In this document: piece after piece, positions 41,312 through 50,032 of the stretch
Layout: the number at the start of each line of letters is the position of its first letter
Position numbering within the stretch: position 1 is the stretch's first letter
Assembly (NCBI RefSeq): GCF_001687325.1
Contig: NZ_LZRD01000017.1
Span: 62,001-126,000, forward strand
Length of the DNA: 64,000 nucleotides
Direction: 5' to 3'
Source of the DNA: Streptomyces sp. PTY087I2
Lineage (GTDB): Bacteria; Actinomycetota; Actinomycetes; Streptomycetales; Streptomycetaceae
The notes under the pieces: model-generated
What the model saw: only the letters and a program-made list of their open reading frames with translations
What the model was told of the DNA's origin: nothing
Database searches by the model: none
Program-made: the position numbers and the translations under genes

Positions 41312-42604
41312 ATGACATTTGCACAGGGCCCTGCCGTCTGGGCGCTGGTTGTCGTAGCCCTGGTCGCCGTGGGTGCCGTTCTGCGCGCTCGCGCGACCAA
41401 CGTCAAGCTCCGCAGGAACCACGCCGAGCTGCGCCAGGAGCGCGACGCCCTCCTCCACCAGCGGGACGAACTCCACGTCGTCCACAACACTCTGCTCCAG
41501 CGTCAGTCCGCCGAACTCGCGGAGGTCCGCAAGGACGCCGAGGAGGAGACCAAGGCCGTCCTCAAGGCGGCCGTCCGGACCCTCCAGGGTCTCGCGGACG
41601 AACAGCAGGTTGTGATCGAGAAGGCCCAGCGCAAGTACGGCGACGACCCCGGGATCCTCGCCGACCTGATGGCCATGGACCACGCCAACAGCCAGTTCGG
41701 CCGGCGCGCCCAGGGCATCGCCGTGCTCTGCGGCGGCTGGCTCGGCCGCCGCGAGACCGTGGCCTCCGTCTTCGACGTGGCCCGCAGCGCCCAGGGCCGT
41801 ATCCGGCACTTCGACCGGGTCCGGGTCAACGGCCAGGTGAACTTCTCCGTCGTCAGCCGCGCGGTCGAACCGGTCGCCGTGGTCCTCGCCGAGCTGCTCG
41901 CCAACGCCACGAACTACTCCGCCCCCGGCACCCCGGTCGAGATCAACATCCAGGCCGTGCCGACGGGCGTCTGCCTCATCGTCGACGACGCCGGTCTCGG
42001 CATGGGCCAGGAGGAGAAGGACCGCGCGGCGGCCCTCCTCTCCCCCCAGGCCGCGATCAGCGTCTCCAGCCTCGGTATTCCGCCGCAGTTCGGGTTCGCC
42101 GTCTCCGGGATGCTCGCCGCCCGCTACGGCTTCCGGGTCTCGGTGGACTCCGTTTCCCCCTATGGAGGCGTACGCGCGGTGGTCCTCATCCCCGACGAAC
42201 TGCTCACCACCGAGGCGCCGCCCGCAGCCGCGCCGGCCGAGGCGCCCGAAGCGGCGCTCGCCCCGCAGCCGCAGGTCCGGCAGCCCGACCAGTGGCAGGC
42301 CCGGGCACACACCCAGGCCCAGCCCGAGCCCCAGCCCCAGGCGCAGGCCCCGGCCCCCGCGCCCACCCCGCTCTTCCCGCCCGCCCCCCGGCCGGACACC
42401 GCCACCCAGCCGCTCGCACAGATCACCACCACCGCCGGCGGGCTGCCGAAGCGTCGTCGCAAGAGCCCGGTCACCGCGGTGCCGTCGGCCGAACCGGGGC
42501 CCGTGCGCAGCAACGAGGAGACCGCGTCCCGGCTCGGCGCGTTCCAACGCGGCACCCGGTCCGGGCGCGACACGACGACGACGGAAGGACCCGAGTTCCA
42601 GTGA
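41312..42604 (+). CDS. cvnA: Conservon protein CvnA (membrane histidine-kinase-like)
   Basis: The product is 430 aa. One N-terminal membrane helix (about 9-27) is followed by a coiled coil (about 34-100) and an HATPase domain with N-box VLAELLANATNYSAPGTPVE and G-box VDDAGLGMGQEEKDRA. The tail from about 295 is Pro/Gln/Ala-rich. No obvious phosphoacceptor His box is present, as in other CvnA proteins, which act as sensors feeding a Ras-like switch. GAAGTGAG before ATG 41312 decides the start; ATG 41291 is possible. First gene of a tightly coupled operon. Confidence 0.9.
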   Translation: MTFAQGPAVWALVVVALVAVGAVLRARATNVKLRRNHAELRQERDALLHQRDELHVVHNTLLQRQSAELAEVRKDAEEETKAVLKAAVRTLQGLADEQQVVIEKAQRKYGDDPGILADLMAMDHANSQFGRRAQGIAVLCGGWLGRRETVASVFDVARSAQGRIRHFDRVRVNGQVNFSVVSRAVEPVAVVLAELLANATNYSAPGTPVEINIQAVPTGVCLIVDDAGLGMGQEEKDRAAALLSPQAAISVSSLGIPPQFGFAVSGMLAARYGFRVSVDSVSPYGGVRAVVLIPDELLTTEAPPAAAPAEAPEAALAPQPQVRQPDQWQARAHTQAQPEPQPQAQAPAPAPTPLFPPAPRPDTATQPLAQITTTAGGLPKRRRKSPVTAVPSAEPGPVRSNEETASRLGAFQRGTRSGRDTTTTEGPEFQ

Positions 42605-43005
42605 ACCCCGATCTGTCCTGGGTACTCAACGACCTGCTCCAGGTACCCGGCGCCCGGCACGCGATCCTCGTGTCCGCCGACGGCCTGCTGCTCGCCAACT
42701 CCAGCGAGATCGGCCGGGACGACGCGGAGACCGTCGCCGCGGCCATGAGCTCCATGCAGTCCCTCAGCCGGGCCGTCGCCCCCTTCATCGGGACCCGTGA
42801 TCCGGGCAGATGGCGGCAGACGCTCCTGGAGTACGAGGACGGCTGGATCTTCCTCATCGCCGCGGGCACCGGCGCCTACCTCGCCGCCACCGCCGCCGCC
42901 GACGTGGACATGGAGGCCATGTCCTTCCGGATGCAGCAGCAGGTCACGGCCCTGGGCAAGGCGATGACCACACCGCCCCGCCGCACCGCGGACAGCGAGA
43001 TATGA
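42601..43005 (+). CDS. cvnB: Conservon protein CvnB (roadblock/LC7 domain)
   Basis: The product is 134 aa with one roadblock/LC7 domain: LSWVLNDLLQVPGARHAILV, ADGLLLANSSEIGRDDAETV and a C-terminal helix with MQQQVTALGKAM. Roadblock proteins act with small GTPases, in the MglB manner. GTG 42601 overlaps the cvnA stop (GTGA) and the end overlaps cvnC (ATGA). Confidence 0.92.
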   Translation: MNPDLSWVLNDLLQVPGARHAILVSADGLLLANSSEIGRDDAETVAAAMSSMQSLSRAVAPFIGTRDPGRWRQTLLEYEDGWIFLIAAGTGAYLAATAAADVDMEAMSFRMQQQVTALGKAMTTPPRRTADSEI

Positions 43006-43376
43006 CGGCGCCGGGCGAGGAGCAGCAGGTCAGCAGCGGGTTCGTCCGGTCCTATGTCATCACCGGCGGGCGGGGGCTGCCCGACGCGGAGGATCTCTCC
43101 CTCGTCACGCTGGTCACCCTCGCTCCCGACCGCCAGCCGCCGCCGAATCCGGGCCCCGAGGTCAAGGCGATCTGGGAGCTGTGCTCCGGCGGCTATCTCT
43201 CGGTGGCCGAGGTCGCCGGCCACCTCGGCCTGCCGGTCGGGGTGGCCCGTCTCCTGCTCCAGGATTTACACCAGCAGGGACACCTCCTGCGCCGGAAGGC
43301 GCCGCCGCCGGCCCAGCTCGTTGACAGGAAGATCCTCGAAGAGGTGTTGCATGGACTCCAAGTCCGGTTCGGCTGA
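43002..43376 (+). CDS. cvnC: Conservon protein CvnC (DUF742)
   Basis: The product is 124 aa with the DUF742 domain: VRSYVITGGRGLPD, EVKAIWELCSGGYLSVAEVA and LGLPVGVARLLLQDLHQQGH, a winged-helix-like fold. Family role is a scaffold or regulator in the conservon complex. It overlaps cvnB by four bases and cvnD by 26. Confidence 0.92.
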   Translation: MTAPGEEQQVSSGFVRSYVITGGRGLPDAEDLSLVTLVTLAPDRQPPPNPGPEVKAIWELCSGGYLSVAEVAGHLGLPVGVARLLLQDLHQQGHLLRRKAPPPAQLVDRKILEEVLHGLQVRFG

Positions 43377-43941
43377 GAGCATCTATGTTCCGGAAGCGGT
43401 CCAGCGCGCGGCGAAGATCCTCGTCGTCGGGCACTTCGCGGTGGGCAAGACGACGCTGATCGGCACCCTGTCCGAGATCACGCCGCTGCGCACCGAGGAG
43501 CGGATGACCCAGGCCGCGGCCCAGGTCGACGATCTGCGCGGGGCGCCCGACAAGAAGACGACGACGGTCGCCCTGGACTTCGGGCGGCTCACCCTCAGCG
43601 ACGAGCTGGTGCTCTACCTGTTCGGTACGCCGGGGCAGCAGCGGTTCGTGGAGCTGTGGGAGGACATGGCGCGCGGTTCGCTGGGCGCGCTGCTCCTGGT
43701 CGACCCGGCGCGGCTCGCCGACACGTTCCCCGTCATCGACCTGGTGGAGACGTACGGGCTGGAGTACGCGGTCGCCGTCAACAGCTTCGACCCGTACTCG
43801 CAGCACGCCGAGGACGAACTGCGCGAAGCGCTCGACCTGCTGCCCGACACCCCGGTCGTCTTCTGCGACGCCCGGGACCAGAAGTCCTCCGCGCACGCCC
43901 TGATCACCCTGGTCCGCCACCTCCTGACGCACGCGTCCTGA
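43351..43941 (+). CDS. cvnD: Conservon protein CvnD (Ras-like GTPase)
   Basis: The product is 196 aa. G1 is GHFAVGKT (27-34), G3 is LFGTPGQQRF (Thr-Pro-Gly in place of Ala-Gly), G4-like NSFDPY replaces NKxD, and G5 is CDARDQKSS. The GTPase switch is presumably controlled by CvnB/CvnC and CvnA at the membrane. ATG 43351 lies within the end of cvnC, a 26-bp overlap. A small hairpin (CGGGGCC/GGCCCCG, about 43996-44014) separates it from the P450 genes. Confidence 0.93.
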   Translation: MDSKSGSAESIYVPEAVQRAAKILVVGHFAVGKTTLIGTLSEITPLRTEERMTQAAAQVDDLRGAPDKKTTTVALDFGRLTLSDELVLYLFGTPGQQRFVELWEDMARGSLGALLLVDPARLADTFPVIDLVETYGLEYAVAVNSFDPYSQHAEDELREALDLLPDTPVVFCDARDQKSSAHALITLVRHLLTHAS

Positions 43942-44036
43942 CGCGGCACACGGTCCGGCGCGACACCACGACGCAGACGTAGACGTATACGAAGCCGGGG
44001 CCCCGACGGCCCCGCGATCACACCGAGGAAGCCGAC

Positions 44037-45446
44037 ATGGATCCGCAGCCGGGAGCCACCCCGTACAGCGCCCCCGCCGGGTGCCCCATGCACCAGCAGC
44101 AGACGTCGCTGTACGGACCGGAGTTCGCCGCCGATCCGCACCGCTTCTACGACACGGCCCGCACCCACGGCCCCGCCGCGCCCATCGAGCTGGCCCCGGG
44201 GGTGGACGCCACGCTGATCGTGCAGCACGAGGCGGCGCTGCGGGTGCTCCAGAACCCGGCGCTGTTCGCCCGCGACTCGCGGCGCTGGGCCGCGCTGCGC
44301 GAGGGCGCCGTCCCGATGGACAGCCCGGTGCTGCCGATGATGATCTACCGGCCCAACTGCCTGTTCACCGACGGTGCGGAGCACCTGCGGCTGCGCAAGG
44401 CGGTCACCGAGTCGCTGGCCCGGCTCAACAGCAGCCGGCTGAGCCGGGACGTCGAGCGGATCGCCGACTATCTGATCGACCAGTTCATCGAGCGCGGCAC
44501 CGCCGACCTGCTCAACGAGTACGCCAAGCTCCTGCCGCTGCTCCTGTTCAACCAGCTCTTCGGCTGCCCCGGCGACATCGGCGACCGGCTGACCCGCTCG
44601 ATGTCCGCGATCTTCGACGGCGAGGATGTGCTGCGCGCCAACGCCGAGCTGACCGAGTGCCTGATGGAGCTGGTCTCGATCAAGCGCCGCCAGCCCGGCG
44701 ACGACATCACCTCCTGGCTCATCCAGCACCCGGCGGGGCTGCGGGACGAGGAGCTGAAGGACCAGCTGGTGATGCTGATGGGCGCGGGCGTGGAGCCGGA
44801 GCGCAATCTGATCGGCAACGCGCTGCTGCTGATGCTCGCCGGGGAGCAGCCGGGCGCGCCCGAGCGGCGCGGTTCGGGGATGCTCGTCGAGGACGCGCTC
44901 GACGACGTCCTGTGGAACAACCCGCCGATCGCCAACTACGCCACGCACTACCCGGTGCGGGACATCGAGCTGGACGGGGTGGTGCTGAAGGCGGAGACGC
45001 CCGTGCTGATCAGCTTCGCCGCCGCGAACAGCGACCCGGGGCTCACCGACGCCCGCCAGACCCTCAGCAAGGGCGCCCATCTCGCCTGGGGCGCGGGCCC
45101 GCACGTGTGCCCGGCCAAGTCGCCCGCGACGCTGATCGCGCTGACCGCGATCGAGAAGATCCTCAACACCGTCCCGGACCTCTCGCTGGCCGTGCCCGCC
45201 TCGGGGGTCGCCTGGCGTCCGGGCCCCTTCCACCGGGCCCTGATCGCGCTGCCCGTACGGTTCACGCCGACGGCCGCGCGGCGGGCCTCGGCCGGGGTGC
45301 AGCCGCCGGCCCAGACCTCGGCCCAGCTCCCCGACCCGTACCGCAACGCCCCCTCCGCAGGCCCGGTGACGCCCCGTCACACCCCGGAGCCGGCCAAGAA
45401 GCAGAGGGGCTGGTGGAGTTCGTTCCTCGACGTGTTCCGCGTATGA
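44037..45446 (+). CDS. Atypical cytochrome P450 without ExxR (CYP157/RarE-like, conservon-associated)
   Basis: The product is 469 aa. The heme-binding loop HLAWGAGPHVCPAKSPA keeps the Cys ligand (about 358), but Trp replaces the first Phe and Pro-Ala follows the Cys. The K-helix reads DALDDVLWNNPP, so the otherwise near-universal ExxR is absent (Arg to Trp). The I-helix (LMGAGVEPERN) lacks the oxygen-activating Thr. CYP157 proteins encoded in Streptomyces conservons are known to lack ExxR. The Pro-rich tail ends in a basic/aromatic KKQRGWWSSFLDVF that may touch the membrane. GAGGAAG precedes ATG 44037. Confidence 0.88.
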   Translation: MDPQPGATPYSAPAGCPMHQQQTSLYGPEFAADPHRFYDTARTHGPAAPIELAPGVDATLIVQHEAALRVLQNPALFARDSRRWAALREGAVPMDSPVLPMMIYRPNCLFTDGAEHLRLRKAVTESLARLNSSRLSRDVERIADYLIDQFIERGTADLLNEYAKLLPLLLFNQLFGCPGDIGDRLTRSMSAIFDGEDVLRANAELTECLMELVSIKRRQPGDDITSWLIQHPAGLRDEELKDQLVMLMGAGVEPERNLIGNALLLMLAGEQPGAPERRGSGMLVEDALDDVLWNNPPIANYATHYPVRDIELDGVVLKAETPVLISFAAANSDPGLTDARQTLSKGAHLAWGAGPHVCPAKSPATLIALTAIEKILNTVPDLSLAVPASGVAWRPGPFHRALIALPVRFTPTAARRASAGVQPPAQTSAQLPDPYRNAPSAGPVTPRHTPEPAKKQRGWWSSFLDVFRV

Positions 45447-45589
45447 CTCACAGCCCGACAATTCGCTGGTGACAACGGGCATTTGTGACGATCGCATGTG
45501 ACGGGGGCAACAAAGATCGATGCTTGGCGCAGATATCCGGAGGGGTAGGTTCAGTTCGGTAACCATGGGCCTAGGTCAAGGAACTCTGC

Positions 45590-46843
45590 GTGAGCATCAC
45601 TGGCGGTACAGGCAGGAACCCGGACGGCCGTCGTGCGGTCATCGCTCTGCTCCGCAGACTCAATTCACCCGAAGGACAGGCCGAGCCGTACGGAATACTC
45701 GCGGAGCTGCGGACGATGGGTGACGTCGTCCGCGCTCCGTGGAACGGCTATTTCGTCACCGGATTCGACACATGCAGCACGGTGCTCCGGGGCCGTAACT
45801 GGCTCGCACCGGACCTCGCCTGGCAGGAGCGGCAGGACGACTCCAAGCAGTGGGACGCGATCGCGACCCGGGAGATGACCACCACCCTCGCCCGGCTCAA
45901 CGCCCCCGAGCACACCTGCCAGCGCCGCTCGCTCGGCAACCTCTTCGACCGCTCCACCATCGAACGCCTCGCCCCCGACGTCGAGCGCGACGCCGACCGG
46001 CTGCTGGACGAGCTGGCGGAGAAGCTCCGCTGGGGCGAGGCCGACTTCGTCTCCACGGTCAGCGAACAGCTGCCGGTCAGCACCGTCGGCTCCTGGCTGG
46101 GGATCCCGCCCGAGGACTACCCGCACATCCTGGAGATCACCCACAACCAGGTGTACGCCCAGGAGTTGCTGCCCACCAAGTCGCAGCTGGCCGTCTCCGC
46201 CGAGGCGACCCTGGCGCTGCGCGCCTATTTCACCGAGCTGGTCGCCCGCCGCCGGGCCGAGCCCCGCCACGACGTGCTGACCGAGTGGATCCACACCTGG
46301 GACGCGATGGAGCCGGACCGGGAGCGGGCGGACGAGATCCTCTACCGGCTCACCATGTTCGTCACCATCGCCTCGCTGGAGACCACCGCGACGCTGCTCA
46401 CCTCGATGACCCGTCTGCTGACCGAGCCCGCCCGGTGGGCCTGGCTGCGGGAGCACCCGGAGCACGTCGACGCGGCCGTGGACGAGGTGCTGCGCTACGA
46501 CCCGCCCATCCACATCAACACCCGGATCGCCGCCGAGGACACCGTCCTGGCCGGGGTCCCCATCAAGAAGGACAGCATGATCCACGTCCTGTACGGAGCG
46601 GCCAACCACGATCCGCGGCGGAACCCGGACCCGGCCGGCTTCGACATCCTGCGCGGCGGCAGCCACCTCACCTTCGGCGGCGGGGTGCACTATTGCCTGG
46701 GCGCGGCGCTGGCCAAGCTGGAGGCGCGGACGCTGCTGGCACGGATGCTGGACCGTTTCCCCACCCTGCACACCGTCGCGCCGCCGGAGTACGCCGCCCG
46801 GATGGTCTTCCGGCGCATCACCTCGCTGGGCGTGGCGCTGTGA
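45590..46843 (+). CDS. Cytochrome P450 (canonical, CYP154-like)
   Basis: The product is 417 aa. The heme loop is HLTFGGGVHYCLGAALAKLE (Cys near 369), ExxR is in DEVLRYDPPIHIN, and the I-helix IASLETTATLL has the oxygen-activating Thr. All catalytic parts are present, in contrast to the preceding P450. AAGGAAC precedes GTG 45590; the 143-bp gap may hold its own promoter. Pairing of a CYP157-type and a CYP154-type gene behind a conservon is known in Streptomyces. Substrate unknown. It overlaps the next gene by four bases. Confidence 0.92.
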   Translation: MSITGGTGRNPDGRRAVIALLRRLNSPEGQAEPYGILAELRTMGDVVRAPWNGYFVTGFDTCSTVLRGRNWLAPDLAWQERQDDSKQWDAIATREMTTTLARLNAPEHTCQRRSLGNLFDRSTIERLAPDVERDADRLLDELAEKLRWGEADFVSTVSEQLPVSTVGSWLGIPPEDYPHILEITHNQVYAQELLPTKSQLAVSAEATLALRAYFTELVARRRAEPRHDVLTEWIHTWDAMEPDRERADEILYRLTMFVTIASLETTATLLTSMTRLLTEPARWAWLREHPEHVDAAVDEVLRYDPPIHINTRIAAEDTVLAGVPIKKDSMIHVLYGAANHDPRRNPDPAGFDILRGGSHLTFGGGVHYCLGAALAKLEARTLLARMLDRFPTLHTVAPPEYAARMVFRRITSLGVAL

Positions 46844-47655
46844 AGCTCTCGCTGCCCGACTTCCTGACCTCGAACGACCGCGCCACGACGGTACGCACCC
46901 GGCGCGAGGGCGCCGTCCTGCACGTGGAGCTGAACGCGCCCGCGAGCGGGAACGCGGTGACCGAGGCGATGCTCGACGAGCTGCTGGCCGTCGTCGCCGC
47001 CCCGGACCCGGAGGTGCGGGTGCTGGTGCTCGGCGCGGCGGGGGACGACTTCTGCCTGGGCGGGGACCGCACCGAGTTCGGCCAGTGGCTGGAGGAGGAC
47101 CCGACGGGCCGGGGCATCCGGGTCGCCGGGGAGAAGGCCCGCCGGGTCTGCGAGGCGCTCTCCGGCGGCCGGGCGGTGACCATCGCCCGGGTCCAGGGCA
47201 AGGCGGTCGGCGCGGGGTTCGCGCTGGCCCTGGCCTGCGATCTGCGGGTCGGCGCGGAGAACGCCTCCTTCCGGCTGCCGGAGCTGGCGCTCGGGCTGCC
47301 GACCGCCTGGGGCGGGCTGCTGCCCCGGCTGATCCACGAGGTGGGCGCGGCCCGGGTTCGCGAGCTGATCCTGACCGGCCGGGCGTTCGGCGCCGCCGAG
47401 GCCCGCGAGCTGTCCGTGCTCCAGCGGGTGGTGCCCGCTGCGGAGCTGGACGACGCGGTCGCCGCCTGGGCGAAGCCGGTGGTCCGCCGCCCGGAGGCCG
47501 CGCTGCGGGTCACCAAGGCGCTGCTGAACTCCTATGCCGCCGCCACCCGGCTGGCCGACCCCTCGTTCCTCGACGCGGAGCTGATGGCCTCGGTGGCGGC
47601 CGCCACCCGGCGCTCTCCGGCGGGCGGCGGGGGAAGGGGCGGGTCACACTCGTAA
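46840..47655 (+). CDS. Enoyl-CoA hydratase/isomerase family protein
   Basis: The product is 271 aa with the crotonase fold. It shows the oxyanion-hole segments FCLGGDRTEF and VQGKAVGAGFALALACDLRV, plus LPELALGLPTAWGGLLPRLI. The first catalytic Glu region reads ELALGLPTAWG, so the exact reaction (hydration, isomerisation or other CoA chemistry) is uncertain. GTG 46840 overlaps the P450 stop (GTGA), so it probably acts in one pathway with it. The C-terminus is Gly/Ser-rich. Confidence 0.88.
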   Translation: MKLSLPDFLTSNDRATTVRTRREGAVLHVELNAPASGNAVTEAMLDELLAVVAAPDPEVRVLVLGAAGDDFCLGGDRTEFGQWLEEDPTGRGIRVAGEKARRVCEALSGGRAVTIARVQGKAVGAGFALALACDLRVGAENASFRLPELALGLPTAWGGLLPRLIHEVGAARVRELILTGRAFGAAEARELSVLQRVVPAAELDDAVAAWAKPVVRRPEAALRVTKALLNSYAAATRLADPSFLDAELMASVAAATRRSPAGGGGRGGSHS

Positions 47656-47679
47656 AAACCCGAGTGAGAGGTCTCCGGC

Positions 47680-48654
47680 GTGGACGTACCGGTGTGGCTG
47701 TGGATCGTGTTCGCCGTGACCGTGATCGTCTCGCTGACGGTCGACCTCCTGGCGCACCGCAAGGCCCATGTCATCGGCTTCAAGGAGGCCGGGCTGTGGA
47801 GCGCGCTGTGGGTGGGGCTCGCACTGGTCTTCGGCGGGGTCGTCTTCCTGACGCTCGGGACGACCGCCGGAACGGAGTACACGACCGCGTGGCTGCTGGA
47901 GAAGAGCCTGTCGGTCGACAACCTCTTCGTCTTCGCGCTGATCTTCGCGTATTTCAAGGTGCCCCGGGAGTATCAGCACCGGGTGCTTTTCTTCGGCGTC
48001 ATCGGCGCCCTGGTGTTCCGGGCGCTCTTCCTGACCGCCGGTGTGGCGGTCGTGAACCGCTTCACGTTCGTGCTGTTCGTCTTCGCCGCGATCCTCTTCT
48101 ACAGCAGCTACAAAATCCTCAGCGGCCAGGAGGAGAATTTCGACCCGGGCAAGAGCTTCGCGGTGCGGCTGCTGCGGAAGGTCATGCCGGTCCAGGACGA
48201 CTATTCCGGCACGCATTTCATCGTCCACAAGGAGGGGCGGCGCATCGCCACGCCGCTGCTCGCGGTGGTCGCCGCGATCGAGGCGGCCGACCTCATCTTC
48301 GCGGTCGACAGCGTGCCCGCGGTGCTCGCGGTCAGCGACGACCTGTTCATCGTCTACACCAGCAACGCCTTCGCGATCCTGGGGCTGCGGGCCCTGTACT
48401 TCCTGCTGGCGGGGCTGCTCGACCGGTTCCACTACCTGAGCCACGGGCTGGCGGTCATCCTCGCCTTCATCGCGGTGAAGCTCGTCCTCCAGGCCTGCCA
48501 CAAGATGATCAGCACCTCGATCCCGGAGATCCCGTCGCCGGTGAGCCTCGCCGTGATCGTCGTCATCCTGGCCGTTTCGGTGACCCTGAGCCTGCGCCGT
48601 CCGCCGCAGGACAAGAGCGGTCCGGACGCCTCCGGCACCGACACGAACGCGTAA
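47680..48654 (+). CDS. TerC/Alx family integral membrane protein
   Basis: The product is 324 aa with eight or nine membrane helices. Family markers are TTAWLLEKSLSVDNLFVFAL, VPREYQHRVLFFGVIGALVF, EAADLIFAVDSVPAVLAVS and TSNAFAILGLRALYFLLAGL. Members are linked to tellurite resistance or to manganese export and metal loading of secreted proteins. It starts at GTG, 24 bp after the hydratase gene, too close for a yybP-ykoY riboswitch. It may be part of the same transcript. Confidence 0.93.
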   Translation: MDVPVWLWIVFAVTVIVSLTVDLLAHRKAHVIGFKEAGLWSALWVGLALVFGGVVFLTLGTTAGTEYTTAWLLEKSLSVDNLFVFALIFAYFKVPREYQHRVLFFGVIGALVFRALFLTAGVAVVNRFTFVLFVFAAILFYSSYKILSGQEENFDPGKSFAVRLLRKVMPVQDDYSGTHFIVHKEGRRIATPLLAVVAAIEAADLIFAVDSVPAVLAVSDDLFIVYTSNAFAILGLRALYFLLAGLLDRFHYLSHGLAVILAFIAVKLVLQACHKMISTSIPEIPSPVSLAVIVVILAVSVTLSLRRPPQDKSGPDASGTDTNA

Positions 48655-48671
48655 GACGAAGGCAAAGCACA

Positions 48672-48686
48672 GGGAAAGACTTTCCC
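48672..48686. promoter_or_regulatory. 15-bp inverted repeat GGGAAAG-A-CTTTCCC
   Basis: Perfect 7-bp arms around one base lie between the TerC stop and the small zinc-ribbon gene. It is too tight for a hairpin loop, so operator is the better guess. It overlaps the -35 zone of the promoter proposed for the next gene. Confidence 0.4.
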
Positions 48687-48703
48687 AAATCCTCCGCCGG
48701 ACC

Positions 48704-48709
48704 TATCGT
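48704..48709 (+). promoter_or_regulatory. -10 hexamer of a probable leaderless promoter
   Basis: TATCGT ends six bases before ATG 48716 and no ribosome site is present in between. This spacing fits a leaderless transcript. Confidence 0.45.
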
Positions 48710-48715
48710 GAGTAA

Positions 48716-48919
48716 ATGGACAGGAAAAAGCGTGACCTTCACCAGCGGGCCGCTTTCATGTGCCCCACGTGCAAACAGCCCGTCTCCTCGGAAATCCACC
48801 GCCACAAGTCCCTCGGGATCTTCGTCCCGGTATGGCGCGCGGGCCCCTGCGAGAACCCCGAGTGCCCGGAATACGCCGCCGCCCGGGAGTGGCGCGCCCG
48901 GCACCGCTCCCGCCACTGA
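48716..48919 (+). CDS. Small zinc-ribbon protein
   Basis: The product is 67 aa and basic. Two Cys pairs (MCPTCKQPV and GPCENPECPEY) could bind one zinc ion; between them lies HRHKSLGIFVPVWRA. No family function is known. It is probably leaderless. Length and Cys spacing make a real gene likely, although codon-level evidence is limited by size. Confidence 0.7.
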   Translation: MDRKKRDLHQRAAFMCPTCKQPVSSEIHRHKSLGIFVPVWRAGPCENPECPEYAAAREWRARHRSRH

Positions 48920-49042
48920 CGCTCCCGGCCGGTCCGGCCCGGTCCGCCCGACGCGCGGACCGGCCCCCGGCTGACTAGCGTGGGCCGTGACGGGTGGGGG
49001 CCGAAGACAGAACTCGGGGACCGAGGGAAGGACCGGCACGCC

Positions 49043-49846
49043 ATGGCTGTACAACCCGAGGGCACCCCGTGCTGGGCGGACGCCATGTTCGCCGACGTCG
49101 AGAGCGCGAAGAGCTTCTACGCGGACGTGCTCGGCTGGACGTTCGGCGAGAGCCAGGCGGAGTTCGGCTACTACACACAGGCGTACGCGAACGGCCGGGC
49201 GGCCGCCGCCGTCTCCCCGCCCATGCCGGGCGAGGAGGGCACCCCCTCCTCCTGGTGCCTCTACCTCGCCTCGCGGGACACCGCCGCGTCCGCCGCGAAG
49301 GTCCGCGAGAACGGCGGCGAGATCCTGGTCGAGCCGATGGAGGTCGGTGCGTTCGGCACGATGGCCCTGGCCCGCGACCCCGGCGGAGCCGTGTTCGGCA
49401 TCTGGCAGGGCAACACCCACGAGGGGTTCGAGACGGAGATGGGCGCGCCCGGCGGGTTCTGCTGGAGCGAGGTCTTCACCCGGGACGCGAAGGCGGTGGA
49501 CGCGTTCTACCCGGCGGTCTTCCCGTACACGGAACAGAAGATGGACGAGGCGACGATGGACTTCGCCGTCTTCGAGGCCCAGGGGCAGCCGGTCCTCGGC
49601 CGGATGGTGATGAACGGGGACTTCCCGCCCGAGCTGCCCCCGTTCCTGATGGTGTACTTCGCGGTGCCGGACTGCGACGCGGCGGTGGCGAGGGCGACCG
49701 GGCGCGGCGGGGTGCTCCAGTTCGGGCCGACGGACAGCCCGTTCGGCCGGTTCGCGGCGATCACCGACCCGCAGGGCGCCGCGTTCTCCGTGATCGACGT
49801 GACCACCACCAAGGGCGAGATGCCCGGGATGAGCCCGGTGAGCTGA
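49043..49846 (+). CDS. VOC (glyoxalase/bleomycin resistance) family protein, two-domain
   Basis: The product is 267 aa with two VOC repeats (about 8-125 and 138-262). Domain 1 opens PCWADAMFADVESAKSFYAD; domain 2 opens FCWSEVFTRDAKAVDAFYPA and ends AAITDPQGAAFSVIDV. Actinobacterial members are usually annotated as hydroxylase or glyoxalase with unproven substrate. GGGAAGGA precedes ATG 49043. A TAGCGT -10 element lies at 48976-48981, giving a leader of about 60 bp. Confidence 0.9.
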   Translation: MAVQPEGTPCWADAMFADVESAKSFYADVLGWTFGESQAEFGYYTQAYANGRAAAAVSPPMPGEEGTPSSWCLYLASRDTAASAAKVRENGGEILVEPMEVGAFGTMALARDPGGAVFGIWQGNTHEGFETEMGAPGGFCWSEVFTRDAKAVDAFYPAVFPYTEQKMDEATMDFAVFEAQGQPVLGRMVMNGDFPPELPPFLMVYFAVPDCDAAVARATGRGGVLQFGPTDSPFGRFAAITDPQGAAFSVIDVTTTKGEMPGMSPVS

Positions 49847-50019
49847 CCCGGGCCGACAGCCGCCGAGCGGGCCGCGACCGGAGGAGGACCGGCGCGGCCC
49901 GTCCGCCTGCCCGCTGCCCCGTCGACCGCCGCGCGGCGGGCCCCGTAGATTCCTCCGACGCCCCTCGCATCTGCGATGGAACATCGTCCAGAGAATGGCA
50001 CCTGCCACCCGAAATGGCC

Positions 50020-50025
50020 TAGCGT
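50020..50025 (+). promoter_or_regulatory. -10 hexamer of a probable leaderless promoter for the HTH-Mop gene
   Basis: TAGCGT lies seven bases before ATG 50033 and no purine-rich ribosome site is present. This is the third gene in the window with this arrangement. Confidence 0.5.
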
Positions 50026-50032
50026 GTCGCAC

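Noticed and set aside
47656..47679. Possible manganese (yybP-ykoY) riboswitch before the TerC gene
   Set aside because: Only 24 bp separate TerC from the preceding gene, far too short for that riboswitch.
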